Source: Intrasporangiaceae bacterium URHB0013 (GTDB lineage: Bacteria > Actinomycetota > Actinomycetes > Actinomycetales > Dermatophilaceae). From it: DNA of 64,000 nt. The position numbers and the translations under genes are program-made. Shown here piece after piece: positions 32,407 to 41,097 of this stretch (positions are counted from its first letter, which is position 1; every line of letters starts with the position of its first letter). The notes under the pieces were generated by a model. It ran no database searches and was not told the DNA's origin. It saw nothing but the letters and a program-made list of their open reading frames with translations. The DNA is taken from contig JIBA01000013.1 in assembly GCA_000620545.1 (NCBI GenBank), positions 434,001-498,000 of the forward strand, in the 5' to 3' direction.

Positions 32407-33780
32407 ATGAGCTCGAGCACGATGCGCCCTGACACCGGCACGGCCGTTCCCGACGCGGGCGGCGGCATCCTGTCCCCCGCCCTGCGGGCCACGACCATCG
32501 GCGTGCTCGCTCTCGTCTCCCTGCATGCCTTCGAGGCTCTCGCGCTGACGACCGTCATGCCGACGATCGCCCGCGAGCTCGACGGCGCCTCGCTCTATGC
32601 GATGGCCTTCACCGCGACCCTGGCGTCGGGGATCGTCAGCATCGTCTGGTCCGGCAACCTCGCCGACCGTCGCGGTCCTCGGCCGCCCCTGCTCATCGGC
32701 TTGGTGCTGTTCGCCGCCGGACTCGTCGTCGCCGGACTCTCGCCCTCGATGGGCCTCCTCGTCGTCGCGCGGGTGGTGCAGGGCCTCGGCGCCGGCATGA
32801 CGAGCACCGCCCTGTACGTCCTCGTCACACGCGTCTACCCGCAGCGCCTCCACACGGCGATCCTCGCCGGCTTCTCTGCCGCCTGGGTCGTGCCGTCGAT
32901 CGCGGGACCGTTCGTGGCCGGTCTCATCACCCAGACGATCGGCTGGCGCTGGGTCTTCGGACTCGCCCTCGTGGTCCTCGTCGTGGCCGCGGTGCTCCTC
33001 GGGCGCATCGTCACCGGACTGCGCCAGGAGCTCGTCGACGTGCCGTGGCGGTGGCGGTCGATCGCCGCCTCGGTCGTTCTCGCCGTTGCCGTGCTCGGCC
33101 TCAACGCGGTGGCCGACCGGCTCGACGCCGTGGGAGTCGCGCTCGCCGCGCTCGCCTTCCTCGTCGTGGCCCTCACCCTGCTGCCACTCATGCCACGTGG
33201 GACGTTGCGGGCGGCGCGCGGGCTGCCGACCGACATCGCCCTGCGCGCGCTGGCCTTCGCCGCCTTCAGCGGCGCAGAGGTCTACCTGCCGCGCCTGCTC
33301 ACCGAGCGGGACGGCCTGAGCCCGAGCCTCGCGGGCGTCGCCCTCACGGTCACAGGGGTCACCTGGTTCGCCGGCTCCTGGATCCAGGGACGGTGGGACC
33401 GCCACTTCGAGATCGGTCGCACCGCGGCGGTGTCGCTCGCAGCGATCACGCTGCCCCTCGTCGGCCTCGCGGTAGCGGTGGCGCTCGACGCCCCGACGTG
33501 GGTCGTCATCGCACTGTTCCCCGTCGTCGGCCTCGGGATCGGGACGCTCTACCCCCGCGTCACGGCCCAGGCCCTCTCACGGGCGGGGGCGACCGAGCAG
33601 GGCTTCGTCAGCTCGGCCCTGCAGATCGGGGACTCCGCCGGCGCCGCCACGGCGATCGCCTTGTCGGCCATCGTCTTCGTGGGAGCCGGGTCCGCCGTGC
33701 CGACCGCGTATGCCGCGGTCTTCGCGGTCATGGCCGTGCCCGCCCTGCTCGGCTGGGTGGTCGCCCACCGGGTGCGCTGA
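32407..33780 (+). CDS. Major facilitator superfamily exporter
   Basis: 457 residues with about 12-14 hydrophobic segments. The motif-A-like loop NLADRRGPRPPLLIG follows helix 2, and VPSIAGPFVAGLITQTIGWRWVF (helix 5, motif C-like) is typical of drug/H+ antiporters of the DHA2-type group. The substrate is unknown. ATG 32407 is preferred over the upstream in-frame ATG because of the promoter geometry. It ends at a hairpin shared with the convergent terC. Confidence 0.88.
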   Translation: MSSSTMRPDTGTAVPDAGGGILSPALRATTIGVLALVSLHAFEALALTTVMPTIARELDGASLYAMAFTATLASGIVSIVWSGNLADRRGPRPPLLIGLVLFAAGLVVAGLSPSMGLLVVARVVQGLGAGMTSTALYVLVTRVYPQRLHTAILAGFSAAWVVPSIAGPFVAGLITQTIGWRWVFGLALVVLVVAAVLLGRIVTGLRQELVDVPWRWRSIAASVVLAVAVLGLNAVADRLDAVGVALAALAFLVVALTLLPLMPRGTLRAARGLPTDIALRALAFAAFSGAEVYLPRLLTERDGLSPSLAGVALTVTGVTWFAGSWIQGRWDRHFEIGRTAAVSLAAITLPLVGLAVAVALDAPTWVVIALFPVVGLGIGTLYPRVTAQALSRAGATEQGFVSSALQIGDSAGAATAIALSAIVFVGAGSAVPTAYAAVFAVMAVPALLGWVVAHRVR

Positions 33781-33840
33781 CGATCGCGGGCCGACGCGGG
33801 CACTCGCCGGTGTCGGCCCGCTCGTCGGCTGGGACACGAC

Positions 33841-33868
33841 CGTCCACCGACCGGGCGGTCGGTGGACG
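33841..33868. terminator. Bidirectional terminator between the MFS gene and terC
   Basis: A perfect 12-bp stem (33841-33852 with 33857-33868) with a GGGC loop between convergent genes. A copy of GGCATAC begins 8 nt after it (33877). Confidence 0.8.
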
Positions 33869-33887
33869 GCCGTGACGGCATACGTCG

Positions 33888-34997
33888 TCAGTGCTTGTCG
33901 CGCGAGGGACTCGGCGCGCTGACGTCGTCCCGCTCGGTCGTGCCGGTGAGGTCGGGCGACGGCTGCGGTGCCTCCGTCGGGCCCTCCGCGCCCTCGACCG
34001 CCGTCGTGCCGTTCGCGGCCTCGAGGCGGGCGTCGCGGTTGGACTTCCAGAGGCTCGCGACGGTGGTGACGCCCAGGATGAGGACGATCGCGCCGAGCGA
34101 GACGATGATCGGGATGTCCGGGACGCCCTCGATCCCCTGCCCGCCGTTGATGAACGGGAGGTTGTTCTCGTGCATCGCGTGCATGACGAGCTTGACGCCG
34201 ATGAACGCGAGCAGGACGGCCAGGCCGATGCTGAGGTAGACGAGCTTCTTGAGCAGTCCGCCGATGAGGAAGTAGAGCTGCCGGAGTCCCATCAGGGCGA
34301 AGATGTTGGCGGTCAGGACGAGGAACGGCTCGTTCGTCAGGCCGTAGATGGCCGGGATCGAGTCGAGCGCGAAGAGAAGGTCGGTCGTGCCCAGGGCGAG
34401 GATGACGATGAGCATCGGCGTGATGAGGCGCTTGCCGTTCTCGATGACCGTCAGACTCGTGCCGTGCCACTCCTTGGTGGCCGGGAAGCGCCTCTCGACC
34501 CAGAGCAGGAACCGGTTCTCGTGGTACTCGTCGTCGTCGCTCTCGCCACCCGTCGCGAGCTTGATCGCGGTGTAGACGAGGAACGCACCGAAGATGTAGA
34601 AGACCCACGCGTAGGCGTTGATGACGACGGCGCCGAGCCCGATGAAGATGCCGCGCAGGATGATGGCGATGATGATGCCGACCATGAGCGCCGACTGCTG
34701 GAGCTTCTGCGGCACCTTGAAGCTGCCCATGATGAGCAGGAAGACGAAGAGGTTGTCGACGGACAACGAGTACTCGGTGAGCCATCCGGCGTAGAACTCA
34801 CCGGCGAACTGGGCGCCCCACTCGAACCAGACGAACAGCCCGAACAGCACGGCGAGGCCGACGAAGAAGGCCAGGTGCCTCCCCGCCTCGGCCATCGACG
34901 GGACGTGGGGTCGCCGGGCGATGACGAACACGTCGACGGCGAGGAACGCGGTCATCAGACCGATCGTGAGAAACCAACCCCACACGGGCACATTCAT
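33888..34997 (-). CDS. terC: TerC-family integral membrane protein (probable manganese exporter)
   Basis: 369 residues from ATG 34997; GGAAGG lies 8 nt upstream. Multiple membrane helices with the family motifs TEYSLSVDNLFVFLLIM (first Asp-containing helix) and LGTTDLLFALDSIPAIYGLT (second), which build the metal site; a charged cytoplasmic linker separates them and the C-terminus is a disordered acidic tail. TerC proteins were named for tellurite resistance, but homologues such as Alx/MeeY export Mn2+. The riboswitch directly upstream strongly supports a manganese role. Confidence 0.93.
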   Translation of the reverse strand: MNVPVWGWFLTIGLMTAFLAVDVFVIARRPHVPSMAEAGRHLAFFVGLAVLFGLFVWFEWGAQFAGEFYAGWLTEYSLSVDNLFVFLLIMGSFKVPQKLQQSALMVGIIIAIILRGIFIGLGAVVINAYAWVFYIFGAFLVYTAIKLATGGESDDDEYHENRFLLWVERRFPATKEWHGTSLTVIENGKRLITPMLIVILALGTTDLLFALDSIPAIYGLTNEPFLVLTANIFALMGLRQLYFLIGGLLKKLVYLSIGLAVLLAFIGVKLVMHAMHENNLPFINGGQGIEGVPDIPIIVSLGAIVLILGVTTVASLWKSNRDARLEAANGTTAVEGAEGPTEAPQPSPDLTGTTERDDVSAPSPSRDKH

Positions 34998-35005
34998 GGG
35001 CACAA

Positions 35006-35011
35006 CCTTCC
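35006..35011 (-). promoter_or_regulatory. Shine-Dalgarno of terC (riboswitch output)
   Basis: Minus-strand GGAAGG, 8 nt before ATG 34997. The sequence ACCGGAAGG around it can pair, with one bulged A, with CCTCCGGT at the 3' edge of the riboswitch, so it can be hidden when the riboswitch helix is open. Confidence 0.7.
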
Positions 35012-35030
35012 GGTCACCAGATCAGCAACC

Positions 35031-35135
35031 GGAGGTCTCTCCCGCCCGATGCGTGGATCGGACCGACGGGACCGGGAGCGGCGGTGAGACCTGCTCCGTG
35101 ATGACGAGCCCGTCGTGTCGGGGATACTCCCCTCC
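35031..35135 (-). ncRNA. yybP-ykoY manganese riboswitch
   Basis: On the minus strand the leader begins GGAGGGGAGTATCCCC (35120-35135), includes the ACGGGCTCGTCATCACGG block, and ends GGGAGAGACCTCC (35031-35043). The GGGGAGTA and GAGAGACC elements are the two conserved segments that form the metal site of the yybP-ykoY class. Helix P1 pairs GGAGG (35131-35135) with CCTCC (35031-35035). It is placed immediately upstream of terC, the most common actinobacterial target. Known: this class binds Mn2+ and turns on exporters. Confidence 0.85.
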
Positions 35136-35224
35136 GTGAACGCCTCAGTCTTCCACTCCGAGCGGCGCGCCCCAAATCGATCCCGTCCTGTGGGCACCAC
35201 GCGTGGCAGGGGCCGGGCCGGCGT

Positions 35225-35596
35225 TCAGTCGACGACCGAGGGACGCCGGCTGCGCGGCAACCCGGAGACGACGATCTGGTAGGAGGTCTCGAGCGCCTCG
35301 AGCAGCTCGGCCTCGCTGATCGCGCCGGTCGTCCGCAACGTGTTCCACCCGTGCCTCCCGATGTAGGCCATGACCGAGGCGTCGTCCGGGTGACGGTGCA
35401 GCCACTCGTCGGCCTCGGCGCGGCTGCGGGCGCACTTGACCCCGATGGAGTCCTCGCCGAGGAAGGCGAAGATCTTGTCGCCGACCTTGGCGACGGTGTC
35501 TCCCTCCCAGGGCGAGTCCTCCCAGGCGCCGGGAAGGGCGAGCGCCGCGGCGCCCAGGCGGGCGGCCACCTCGCGCCCCGCTCGCCCCGTCGTCAC
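35225..35596 (-). CDS. MmcQ/YjbR-family protein
   Basis: 123 residues of the YjbR/CyaY-like fold. The start GTG 35596 overlaps the uvrB stop by 4 nt (GTGA). Typical features are the [25 protein letters not shown] segment (residues 22-46), the [20 protein letters not shown] segment and [12 protein letters not shown] near the end. YjbR of E. coli has double-wing DNA-binding character; the biological role is not known. Coupling to uvrB suggests damage-inducible expression. Confidence 0.88.
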   Translation of the reverse strand: MTTGRAGREVAARLGAAALALPGAWEDSPWEGDTVAKVGDKIFAFLGEDSIGVKCARSRAEADEWLHRHPDDASVMAYIGRHGWNTLRTTGAISEAELLEALETSYQIVVSGLPRSRRPSVVD

Positions 35597-37707
35597 CGGG
35601 TGGCCGCGCTCATCTGACGCAGCTCCTTCTTCAGGTCGCCGATCTCGTCGCGCAGGCGTGCGGCGAGCTCGAAGTGCAGGTCCGCGGCGGCCTGGTGCAT
35701 CTGGGTCGTCAGCTCCTGGATCAGGCCGGCGAGGTCTGCGGCAGCCATGTCGGCCGGGCGCTCCGGCCGGCCACCGGCGGAGACGCCGACGTCCGCCGCC
35801 ATCGCGCCGCGACCCGCAGCACTCTTGCCACGGGACTGCATGCGGCCGGAGCCGAGCAGCTCCTGCGTGTCGGCGTCCTCGCGCTCGAGCAGGTCGGTGA
35901 TGTCGGCGATCCTCTTGCGCAGCGGCGTCGGGTCGATGCCGTGCTCGGTGTTGTAGGCGATCTGCTTCTCGCGGCGACGGTTGGTCTCATCGAGCGCCTG
36001 CTCCATGGACGGCGTCATCTTGTCGGCGTACATGTGCACCTGGCCGGAGACGTTTCGGGCCGCACGGCCGATCGTCTGGATGAGCGAACGCGCCGAACGC
36101 AGGAAGCCCTCCTTGTCGGCGTCGAGGATCGACACGAGGGAGACCTCGGGCAGGTCGAGACCCTCGCGCAGCAGGTTGATCCCGACGAGGACGTCGAACA
36201 CACCCGTGCGCAGCTCACGGAGCAGCTCGACGCGGCGCAGGGTGTCGATGTCGCTGTGGAGGTAGCGGACCCGGATGCCCTTGTCGAGGAGGTAGTCCGT
36301 GAGGTCCTCGGCCATTTTCTTCGTCAACGTCGTGACGAGCACGCGCTCGTTGCGCTTGGTGCGCTCCTGGATCTCGTGCATGAGGTCGTCGATCTGCCCC
36401 TTCGTCGGCTTGAGCACGACCTCGGGGTCGATGAGACCGGTGGGGCGGATGATCTGCTCGACGGGCGGACCGGACTTGGCCAGCTCGTACTCCCCCGGCG
36501 TCGCCGAGAGGTAGATCGTCTGACCGATGCGCTCGAGGAACTCCTCCCACTTCAGCGGTCGGTTGTCCATCGCGCTCGGCAGACGGAAGCCGTGCTCGAC
36601 GAGCATCCGCTTGCGTGACATGTCGCCCTCGTACATCGCTCCGATCTGCGGCACCGTCTGGTGCGACTCGTCGAGGACGAGCAGGAAGTCCTCGGGGAAG
36701 TAGTCGAGCAGGCAGTTGGGCGCCGAGCCGGACGTGCGGCCGTCGATGTGGCGGCTGTAGTTCTCGATGCCGTTGCAGAAGCCGACCTGGCGCATCATCT
36801 CGAGGTCGTAGGTGGTGCGCATGCGCAGCCGCTGGGCCTCGAGGAGCTTGCCCTGCTTCTCGAAGCGGGTCAGCTGGTCCTCGAGCTCGAGCTCGATGCC
36901 CCGGATGGCACGCTCCATCCGCTCCGGCCCGGCGACGTAGTGCGAGGCCGGGAAGACGTACATCTCCTGCTCCTCGTTGACGACCTCGCCCGTGACGGGG
37001 TGCAACGTGTAGATGCGCTCGATCTCGTCGCCGAAGAACTCGATGCGGATCGCGAGCTCCTCGTAGACGGGGATGATCTCGACCGTGTCGCCGCGCACCC
37101 GGAAGGTGCCGCGGGTGAAGGCGAGGTCGTTGCGGGTGTACTGCATCTCGACGAAGCGGCGCAGCAGGTCGTCGCGCACGATCTCCTGGCCCACCTTGAG
37201 CCGCGCCATCCGGTCGACGTACTCCTGCGGCGTGCCGAGACCGTAGATGCACGACACCGAGGCGACGACGATGACGTCGCGACGGGTCAGCAGCGAGTTG
37301 GTGGCGGAGTGCCGCAGGCGCTCGACCTCGTCGTTGACCGAGCTGTCCTTCTCGATGTAGGTGTCGGTCTGCGGGATGTACGCCTCGGGCTGGTAGTAGT
37401 CGTAGTAGCTGACGAAGTACTCGACGGCGTTGTTGGGCAGCAGCTCGCGGAACTCGTTGGCGAGCTGCGCGGCGAGCGTCTTGTTGGGCGCCATGACGAG
37501 CGTCGGCCGCTGCACCTGCTCGATGAGCCAGGCGGTCGTGGCCGACTTGCCGGTGCCGGTGGCGCCGAGCAGCACGGTGTCGGTGTCGCCGGCCTTGACG
37601 CGGCGCGCGAGGTCGGCGATCGCCGTCGGCTGGTCGCCGCTGGGGGTGTAGTCGGAGATGACCTCGAAGGGTGCCACCGTGCGCTGGAGGTCGGTCGTGG
37701 GACGCAT
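35593..37707 (-). CDS. uvrB: Excinuclease ABC subunit B
   Basis: Helicase-like subunit that verifies damage and recruits UvrC. 704 residues from ATG 37707. Walker [12 protein letters not shown] (about 49), the DNA-wedging hairpin [17 protein letters not shown] (about 101), the DExH-like [11 protein letters not shown], helicase motif [11 protein letters not shown], and a C-terminal UVR domain ([13 protein letters not shown]) are all intact. Residues about 615-660 form a Gly/Ala/Arg-rich linker. The ATG follows TACGGT by 6 nt, so the gene is leaderless. Confidence 0.98.
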   Translation of the reverse strand: MRPTTDLQRTVAPFEVISDYTPSGDQPTAIADLARRVKAGDTDTVLLGATGTGKSATTAWLIEQVQRPTLVMAPNKTLAAQLANEFRELLPNNAVEYFVSYYDYYQPEAYIPQTDTYIEKDSSVNDEVERLRHSATNSLLTRRDVIVVASVSCIYGLGTPQEYVDRMARLKVGQEIVRDDLLRRFVEMQYTRNDLAFTRGTFRVRGDTVEIIPVYEELAIRIEFFGDEIERIYTLHPVTGEVVNEEQEMYVFPASHYVAGPERMERAIRGIELELEDQLTRFEKQGKLLEAQRLRMRTTYDLEMMRQVGFCNGIENYSRHIDGRTSGSAPNCLLDYFPEDFLLVLDESHQTVPQIGAMYEGDMSRKRMLVEHGFRLPSAMDNRPLKWEEFLERIGQTIYLSATPGEYELAKSGPPVEQIIRPTGLIDPEVVLKPTKGQIDDLMHEIQERTKRNERVLVTTLTKKMAEDLTDYLLDKGIRVRYLHSDIDTLRRVELLRELRTGVFDVLVGINLLREGLDLPEVSLVSILDADKEGFLRSARSLIQTIGRAARNVSGQVHMYADKMTPSMEQALDETNRRREKQIAYNTEHGIDPTPLRKRIADITDLLEREDADTQELLGSGRMQSRGKSAAGRGAMAADVGVSAGGRPERPADMAAADLAGLIQELTTQMHQAAADLHFELAARLRDEIGDLKKELRQMSAATR

Positions 37708-37713
37708 GGCTCA

Positions 37714-37735
37714 ACCGTACGTCGCACGACCGACA
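37714..37735 (-). promoter_or_regulatory. PafBC/RecA-NDp-type DNA-damage promoter of uvrB
   Basis: Minus-strand TGTCGGTC (37728-37735), 8 nt, TACGGT (37714-37719), then 6 nt to ATG 37707. The last base of the -35-like element is C instead of the consensus G. Confidence 0.7.
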
Positions 37736-37773
37736 GAGCCCATTCCGCGCCGGTCGCGAGCCCGACCCCCGAC

Positions 37774-38169
37774 TCACCCCTCGGGCGACTCGTCCCAGAC
37801 GTACGCGGGCCGCAGCTCGACCGTGTCGCCCGGTCCGGCGAAGTTCGCCGCCAGCTCCTCGGCACGCTCACGCGTCGCGACGTCGAGCAGGAAGAAGCCG
37901 GCCAGGTGCTCCTTGGACTCGGCGTACGGCCCGTCGGTCGCGACGGTGGTCCCCGCCTCCCAGCGGTAGAGCCGGGCGCTCGCCGGGTCGGCGAGGGCCT
38001 CCCCTCCCAAGAGCTCGCCGTTGGCCGACAGCTCGCCGAGCATCTGCTCGAACCAGGCCTTCCCGCGGTCGCGCTCCTCCTGAGGGCGCGCCAGGCTCTC
38101 GGCGACGAAGTCGCCCGTCGGGTGCCCCCAGGGCTGCGGGTTCGAGTGGATGAGGACGACGTACTTCAT
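37774..38169 (-). CDS. YCII-related (DGPF-domain) protein
   Basis: 131 residues from ATG 38169, with AAGGAG 7 nt upstream. The sequence starts with the ferredoxin-like strand MKYVVLIHSNP and contains the family hallmark DGPYAESKEHLAGFFLLDV near residues 79-97. Members of this family are often encoded beside ECF sigma factors, but none is present here. No enzymatic role is established for the group. Confidence 0.85.
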   Translation of the reverse strand: MKYVVLIHSNPQPWGHPTGDFVAESLARPQEERDRGKAWFEQMLGELSANGELLGGEALADPASARLYRWEAGTTVATDGPYAESKEHLAGFFLLDVATRERAEELAANFAGPGDTVELRPAYVWDESPEG

Positions 38170-38264
38170 GGGACGCTCCTTGGGTCGCGGGCGGCCAGTC
38201 TGCCGCCTCGCAGGAGACGTCGGAACCGGACGCGCCGTCTCGACACGGCCCGGTCAGCCGTGCG

Positions 38265-39314
38265 TCACGGGACGCGGTGAGTCCATTCCGCGGTGGCGAA
38301 CTTCTCGTCCACGAGCCGTTGCGCCTCCGCGAGCTCCTCGCTGGTGTAGTCGGACTCGCTCGACCGGTAGCGCTTGGCGAACGACGCGGCGAACGACTGG
38401 AGGATGGCGTCACGGGTCATGCCCGTCTGCGAGCGCATCGGGTCGACCCTCTTGTTCGCCGACTTTGTGCCCTTGTCGCTCATCTTCTCCCGCCCGATGC
38501 GCAGCACCTCGAGCATCTTGTCGGCGTCGATGTCGTAGGCCATGGTCACGTGGTGGAGCACGGCGCCGGAGACGAAGCGCTTCTGCGCGGCGCCGCCGAT
38601 CTTGCCCCGGTCGCTGGCGATGTCGTTGAGAGGCACGAAGTGGGCGTTGACGCCGACGTCGGCGAGGGCCTCGATGACCCACTCGTCGAGGAAGGAGTAG
38701 GAGCGCTCGAAGCTCAGGCCCTCGACGAGGGACGTCGGCACGACGAGCGAGTAGGTGATGGTGTTGCCGGGCTCCATGAACATGGCACCGCCGCCGGAGA
38801 TGCGCCGCACGACGTCGATGCCGTGGCGCCGTGCGCCCTCGGGGTCGACCTCGTTGCGGACCGACTGGAACGAGCCGATGACGACGAGCGGGCTGTCCCA
38901 GTCCCAGAAGCGCAGCGTCGGGGGCCGCTCTCCCGCGGCGACCTCCCGGGCGATGACCTCGTCGAGGGCCACGTGCAGGGCGGGATCGAGCACGCGGGCG
39001 GCGATGACGTCGAACTCGTGGTCGTCCCAGCCGGTCGCCTTGCCGAGGGCGCGGCGGACCGCGATGCCGATCGACTCGGCGGTGAAGCCGATGAGCGACA
39101 CGTCATCGGCGAGGGCACCGTTGACCGCGCCGGCCAGCTGGTCGACGCCGGCGTCCACGGGCATGCCCGTCAGCGCCGCGTTGATGTCGGCGAGCGCCTC
39201 GTCGGGCTCGAGGAAGAAGTCGCCCGAGACGCTGACAGCCGCGAGCCTCCCGTCCTCCACCTCGACGTCGACCGCCACGAGCTTGCCACCGGGAACCTTG
39301 TACTCACCACGCAT
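38265..39314 (-). CDS. lplA: Lipoate-protein ligase A with N-terminal accessory domain
   Basis: 349 residues from ATG 39314 (an in-frame GTG at 39323 is possible). The first ~75 residues resemble the small accessory domain that is C-terminal in E. coli LplA (YKVPGGKLVAVDVEV, SGDFFLEPDEALADIN). The remainder is the biotin/lipoate ligase catalytic domain: RFWDWDSPLVVIGSFQS, the RRISGGGAMFMEPG nucleotide motif, and the Lys in DRGKIGGAAQKR. It activates free lipoate and loads it on 2-oxoacid dehydrogenases or GcvH. The domain order is reversed relative to the E. coli enzyme, as in several actinobacterial and archaeal ligases. Confidence 0.88.
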   Translation of the reverse strand: MRGEYKVPGGKLVAVDVEVEDGRLAAVSVSGDFFLEPDEALADINAALTGMPVDAGVDQLAGAVNGALADDVSLIGFTAESIGIAVRRALGKATGWDDHEFDVIAARVLDPALHVALDEVIAREVAAGERPPTLRFWDWDSPLVVIGSFQSVRNEVDPEGARRHGIDVVRRISGGGAMFMEPGNTITYSLVVPTSLVEGLSFERSYSFLDEWVIEALADVGVNAHFVPLNDIASDRGKIGGAAQKRFVSGAVLHHVTMAYDIDADKMLEVLRIGREKMSDKGTKSANKRVDPMRSQTGMTRDAILQSFAASFAKRYRSSESDYTSEELAEAQRLVDEKFATAEWTHRVP

Positions 39315-39358
39315 GTCTCGCACAACACCGCCCACCTCGTCCGTATGCCGGGTGCTCC

Positions 39359-40567
39359 CTACCGAGGCTGCCACCCGGTGCGCTCGGCCCAGTCGGTCGC
39401 GCGCTGCCACGCCCCCTCGAACCACGGCTCCTTGGCCTCGACGTAGCCGGCCGTGGTGTCGTGGAGCGCGAGCAGGCGGCGCTTCTCTGCCGCATACGCG
39501 TCGCGTTCATCGGTCTCCCTGCGGAGCCAGTCCCGAAAGAGCAGGGCGAAGCGCCAACCGAGGGAGCCGTGCTCGCGGACGTGGACGTGGACGTGGTTGG
39601 CGGGGTCACACCCGGCGAGGAAGCGCTTGGCCCAGTCGCGCGGATCGGCGCCGCTGGGGTGGGGCGTGTCGTCGTGGATGCCGTGGGCGAGCACGTAGCC
39701 CGCATCGACGAGGGCCGCACGCACGTCGTCGCGGTCGACGTCGGCGAGCTGGTGGACCCCCACCTGCACATCGATGACGTCCTTGGCGAGCAGTCCCGGC
39801 ACGGACGTGGACCCGACGTGCGACACCTCGGTGGCGACGCCGCTCGTGGCCAGGGCCGAGGCGAGATGGGCCACGACGCGCTCGGCACGCGCCTCCCAGT
39901 CGGTCCGCGGCTCCACCACGACGTCGCCCGCGCGGTCGGGACGGCGCGACCTCGTCCCGCTCGCGAGGTTGGCCGCGTAGGGCACGAGGCGCTCGTGCCA
40001 CAGCGCGTCCACCGCACGAACGAGGTCGTCGGGCAGGCCGGAGTTGTCGAGGACGACGTCGGCGACGGCGTGCCGCTCCTCGTCGGTCGCCTGGGCCGCG
40101 ATGCGGTGCCGGGCGTCCTCCTCGGCGATGCCCCGGTGCTCGACGAGCCGGCGCACGCGCGTGTCGACGTCGGTCTCGACGACGATCGTGATGTGCTCGT
40201 GCACCCAGAGTCCGCGCTCGACGAGGAGCGGCATGTCGTAGACGGACACGAGCGCGTCCGGCACGGACGCGCGCAGCTCCGCGACACGAGCAGCGATCGC
40301 CGGTCCGGTGATCGCGTCGAGCGCGTCGAGCGCGTCACGGTCGGGGAAGACGATGGCGGCCAGTGCTGCGCGGTCCAGGTTGCCGTCGTCGCGGACGACG
40401 CCGTCGCCGAAGCGGGCCCGGACCCGTTGCAGCGTGGGGCGGCCCGGCTCGACCACCTCGCGCGCGACGGCGTCGGCGTCGACGACGCTCGCGCCGAGCT
40501 GGGCCAGTCGGCGCGAGACCGTGGACTTGCCCGACCCGATCCCCCCGGTCACTCCGACGCGCAGCAC
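39359..40567 (-). CDS. coaE: Dephospho-CoA kinase fused to a GrpB/UPF0157 domain
   Basis: Last step of CoA biosynthesis. 402 residues from GTG 40567. Residues 1-200 are the kinase: Walker A GVTGGIGSGKSTVSRRL, VVDADAVAREVV and DMPLLVERGLW. Residues about 225-400 are a GrpB (nucleotidyltransferase-like) domain with EVSHVGSTSVPGLLAKDVID and CDPANHVHVHV. The same fusion exists in mycobacterial CoaE, where the second domain is thought to help folding. The GTG is 7 nt after TAGGCT (40575-40580), so the transcript is leaderless. It lies between rpsA and uvrB in the conserved order. Confidence 0.95.
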   Translation of the reverse strand: MLRVGVTGGIGSGKSTVSRRLAQLGASVVDADAVAREVVEPGRPTLQRVRARFGDGVVRDDGNLDRAALAAIVFPDRDALDALDAITGPAIAARVAELRASVPDALVSVYDMPLLVERGLWVHEHITIVVETDVDTRVRRLVEHRGIAEEDARHRIAAQATDEERHAVADVVLDNSGLPDDLVRAVDALWHERLVPYAANLASGTRSRRPDRAGDVVVEPRTDWEARAERVVAHLASALATSGVATEVSHVGSTSVPGLLAKDVIDVQVGVHQLADVDRDDVRAALVDAGYVLAHGIHDDTPHPSGADPRDWAKRFLAGCDPANHVHVHVREHGSLGWRFALLFRDWLRRETDERDAYAAEKRRLLALHDTTAGYVEAKEPWFEGAWQRATDWAERTGWQPR

Positions 40568-40574
40568 GGGGGTC

Positions 40575-40580
40575 AGCCTA
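40575..40580 (-). promoter_or_regulatory. Leaderless -10 element of coaE
   Basis: Minus-strand TAGGCT followed by 7 nt and GTG 40567. Unlike the neighbouring repair genes, there is no TGTCGGTG-like element 8 nt upstream. Confidence 0.6.
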
Positions 40581-40633
40581 CGGGCGCAGCCCAGGCCGGG
40601 GCAGAGCCCGGGGTCGGGTGGTGCCTGGTCGTG

Positions 40634-41095
40634 TCACGCCAGGCGGGGAGGGAAGCCGCCCCTGGCGACCGGACCCCAGCGGGTCGGGGTGACGCGGAGG
40701 AGGGACTTGCCCTGGTCGTGCATGGCCTGGCGGTACTCGTCCCAGTCGGGGTGCTCGCCGGAGATGGCACGGAAGTAGTCGACGAGCGGCTCGACGGACT
40801 CCGGGAGGTCGATGACCTCGCAGTCGCCGTCGACCTGCAGCCACTCCCCTCCGAAGTCGTCGGACAGCACGAGGACGCTCACCTGCGGCCGCCGGCGGGC
40901 GTTCTTCGTCTTGGCCCGCTCCGGATAGGTCGAGATCACGATGCGCCCCTGCTCGTCGACGCCGCCGGTGACCGGTGATGCCTGCGGCCGCCCGTCGGAC
41001 CGCTGGGTCATGAGCACCATCGAGTGGCGCGGACGCACGAAGTCGAGCATCGCGTCGCGCTCGACCTCGGTGTTGGTGGCGATCTGGCGGGGCAT
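40634..41095 (-). CDS. PPOX-class F420-dependent-type oxidoreductase
   Basis: 153 residues from ATG 41095, with AGGAGG 7 nt upstream. It has the split-barrel flavin fold of the pyridoxamine oxidase-like family: PRHSMVLMTQRSDGRPQASPV near the start, VISTYPERAKTKNARRRPQVSVLV, and a C-terminal RVTPTRWGPVA. Many actinobacterial members bind cofactor F420, others bind FMN or heme. It starts 2 nt after the tetR stop, so the TetR protein probably controls it. Confidence 0.88.
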   Translation of the reverse strand: MPRQIATNTEVERDAMLDFVRPRHSMVLMTQRSDGRPQASPVTGGVDEQGRIVISTYPERAKTKNARRRPQVSVLVLSDDFGGEWLQVDGDCEVIDLPESVEPLVDYFRAISGEHPDWDEYRQAMHDQGKSLLRVTPTRWGPVARGGFPPRLA

Positions 41096-41097
41096 GT

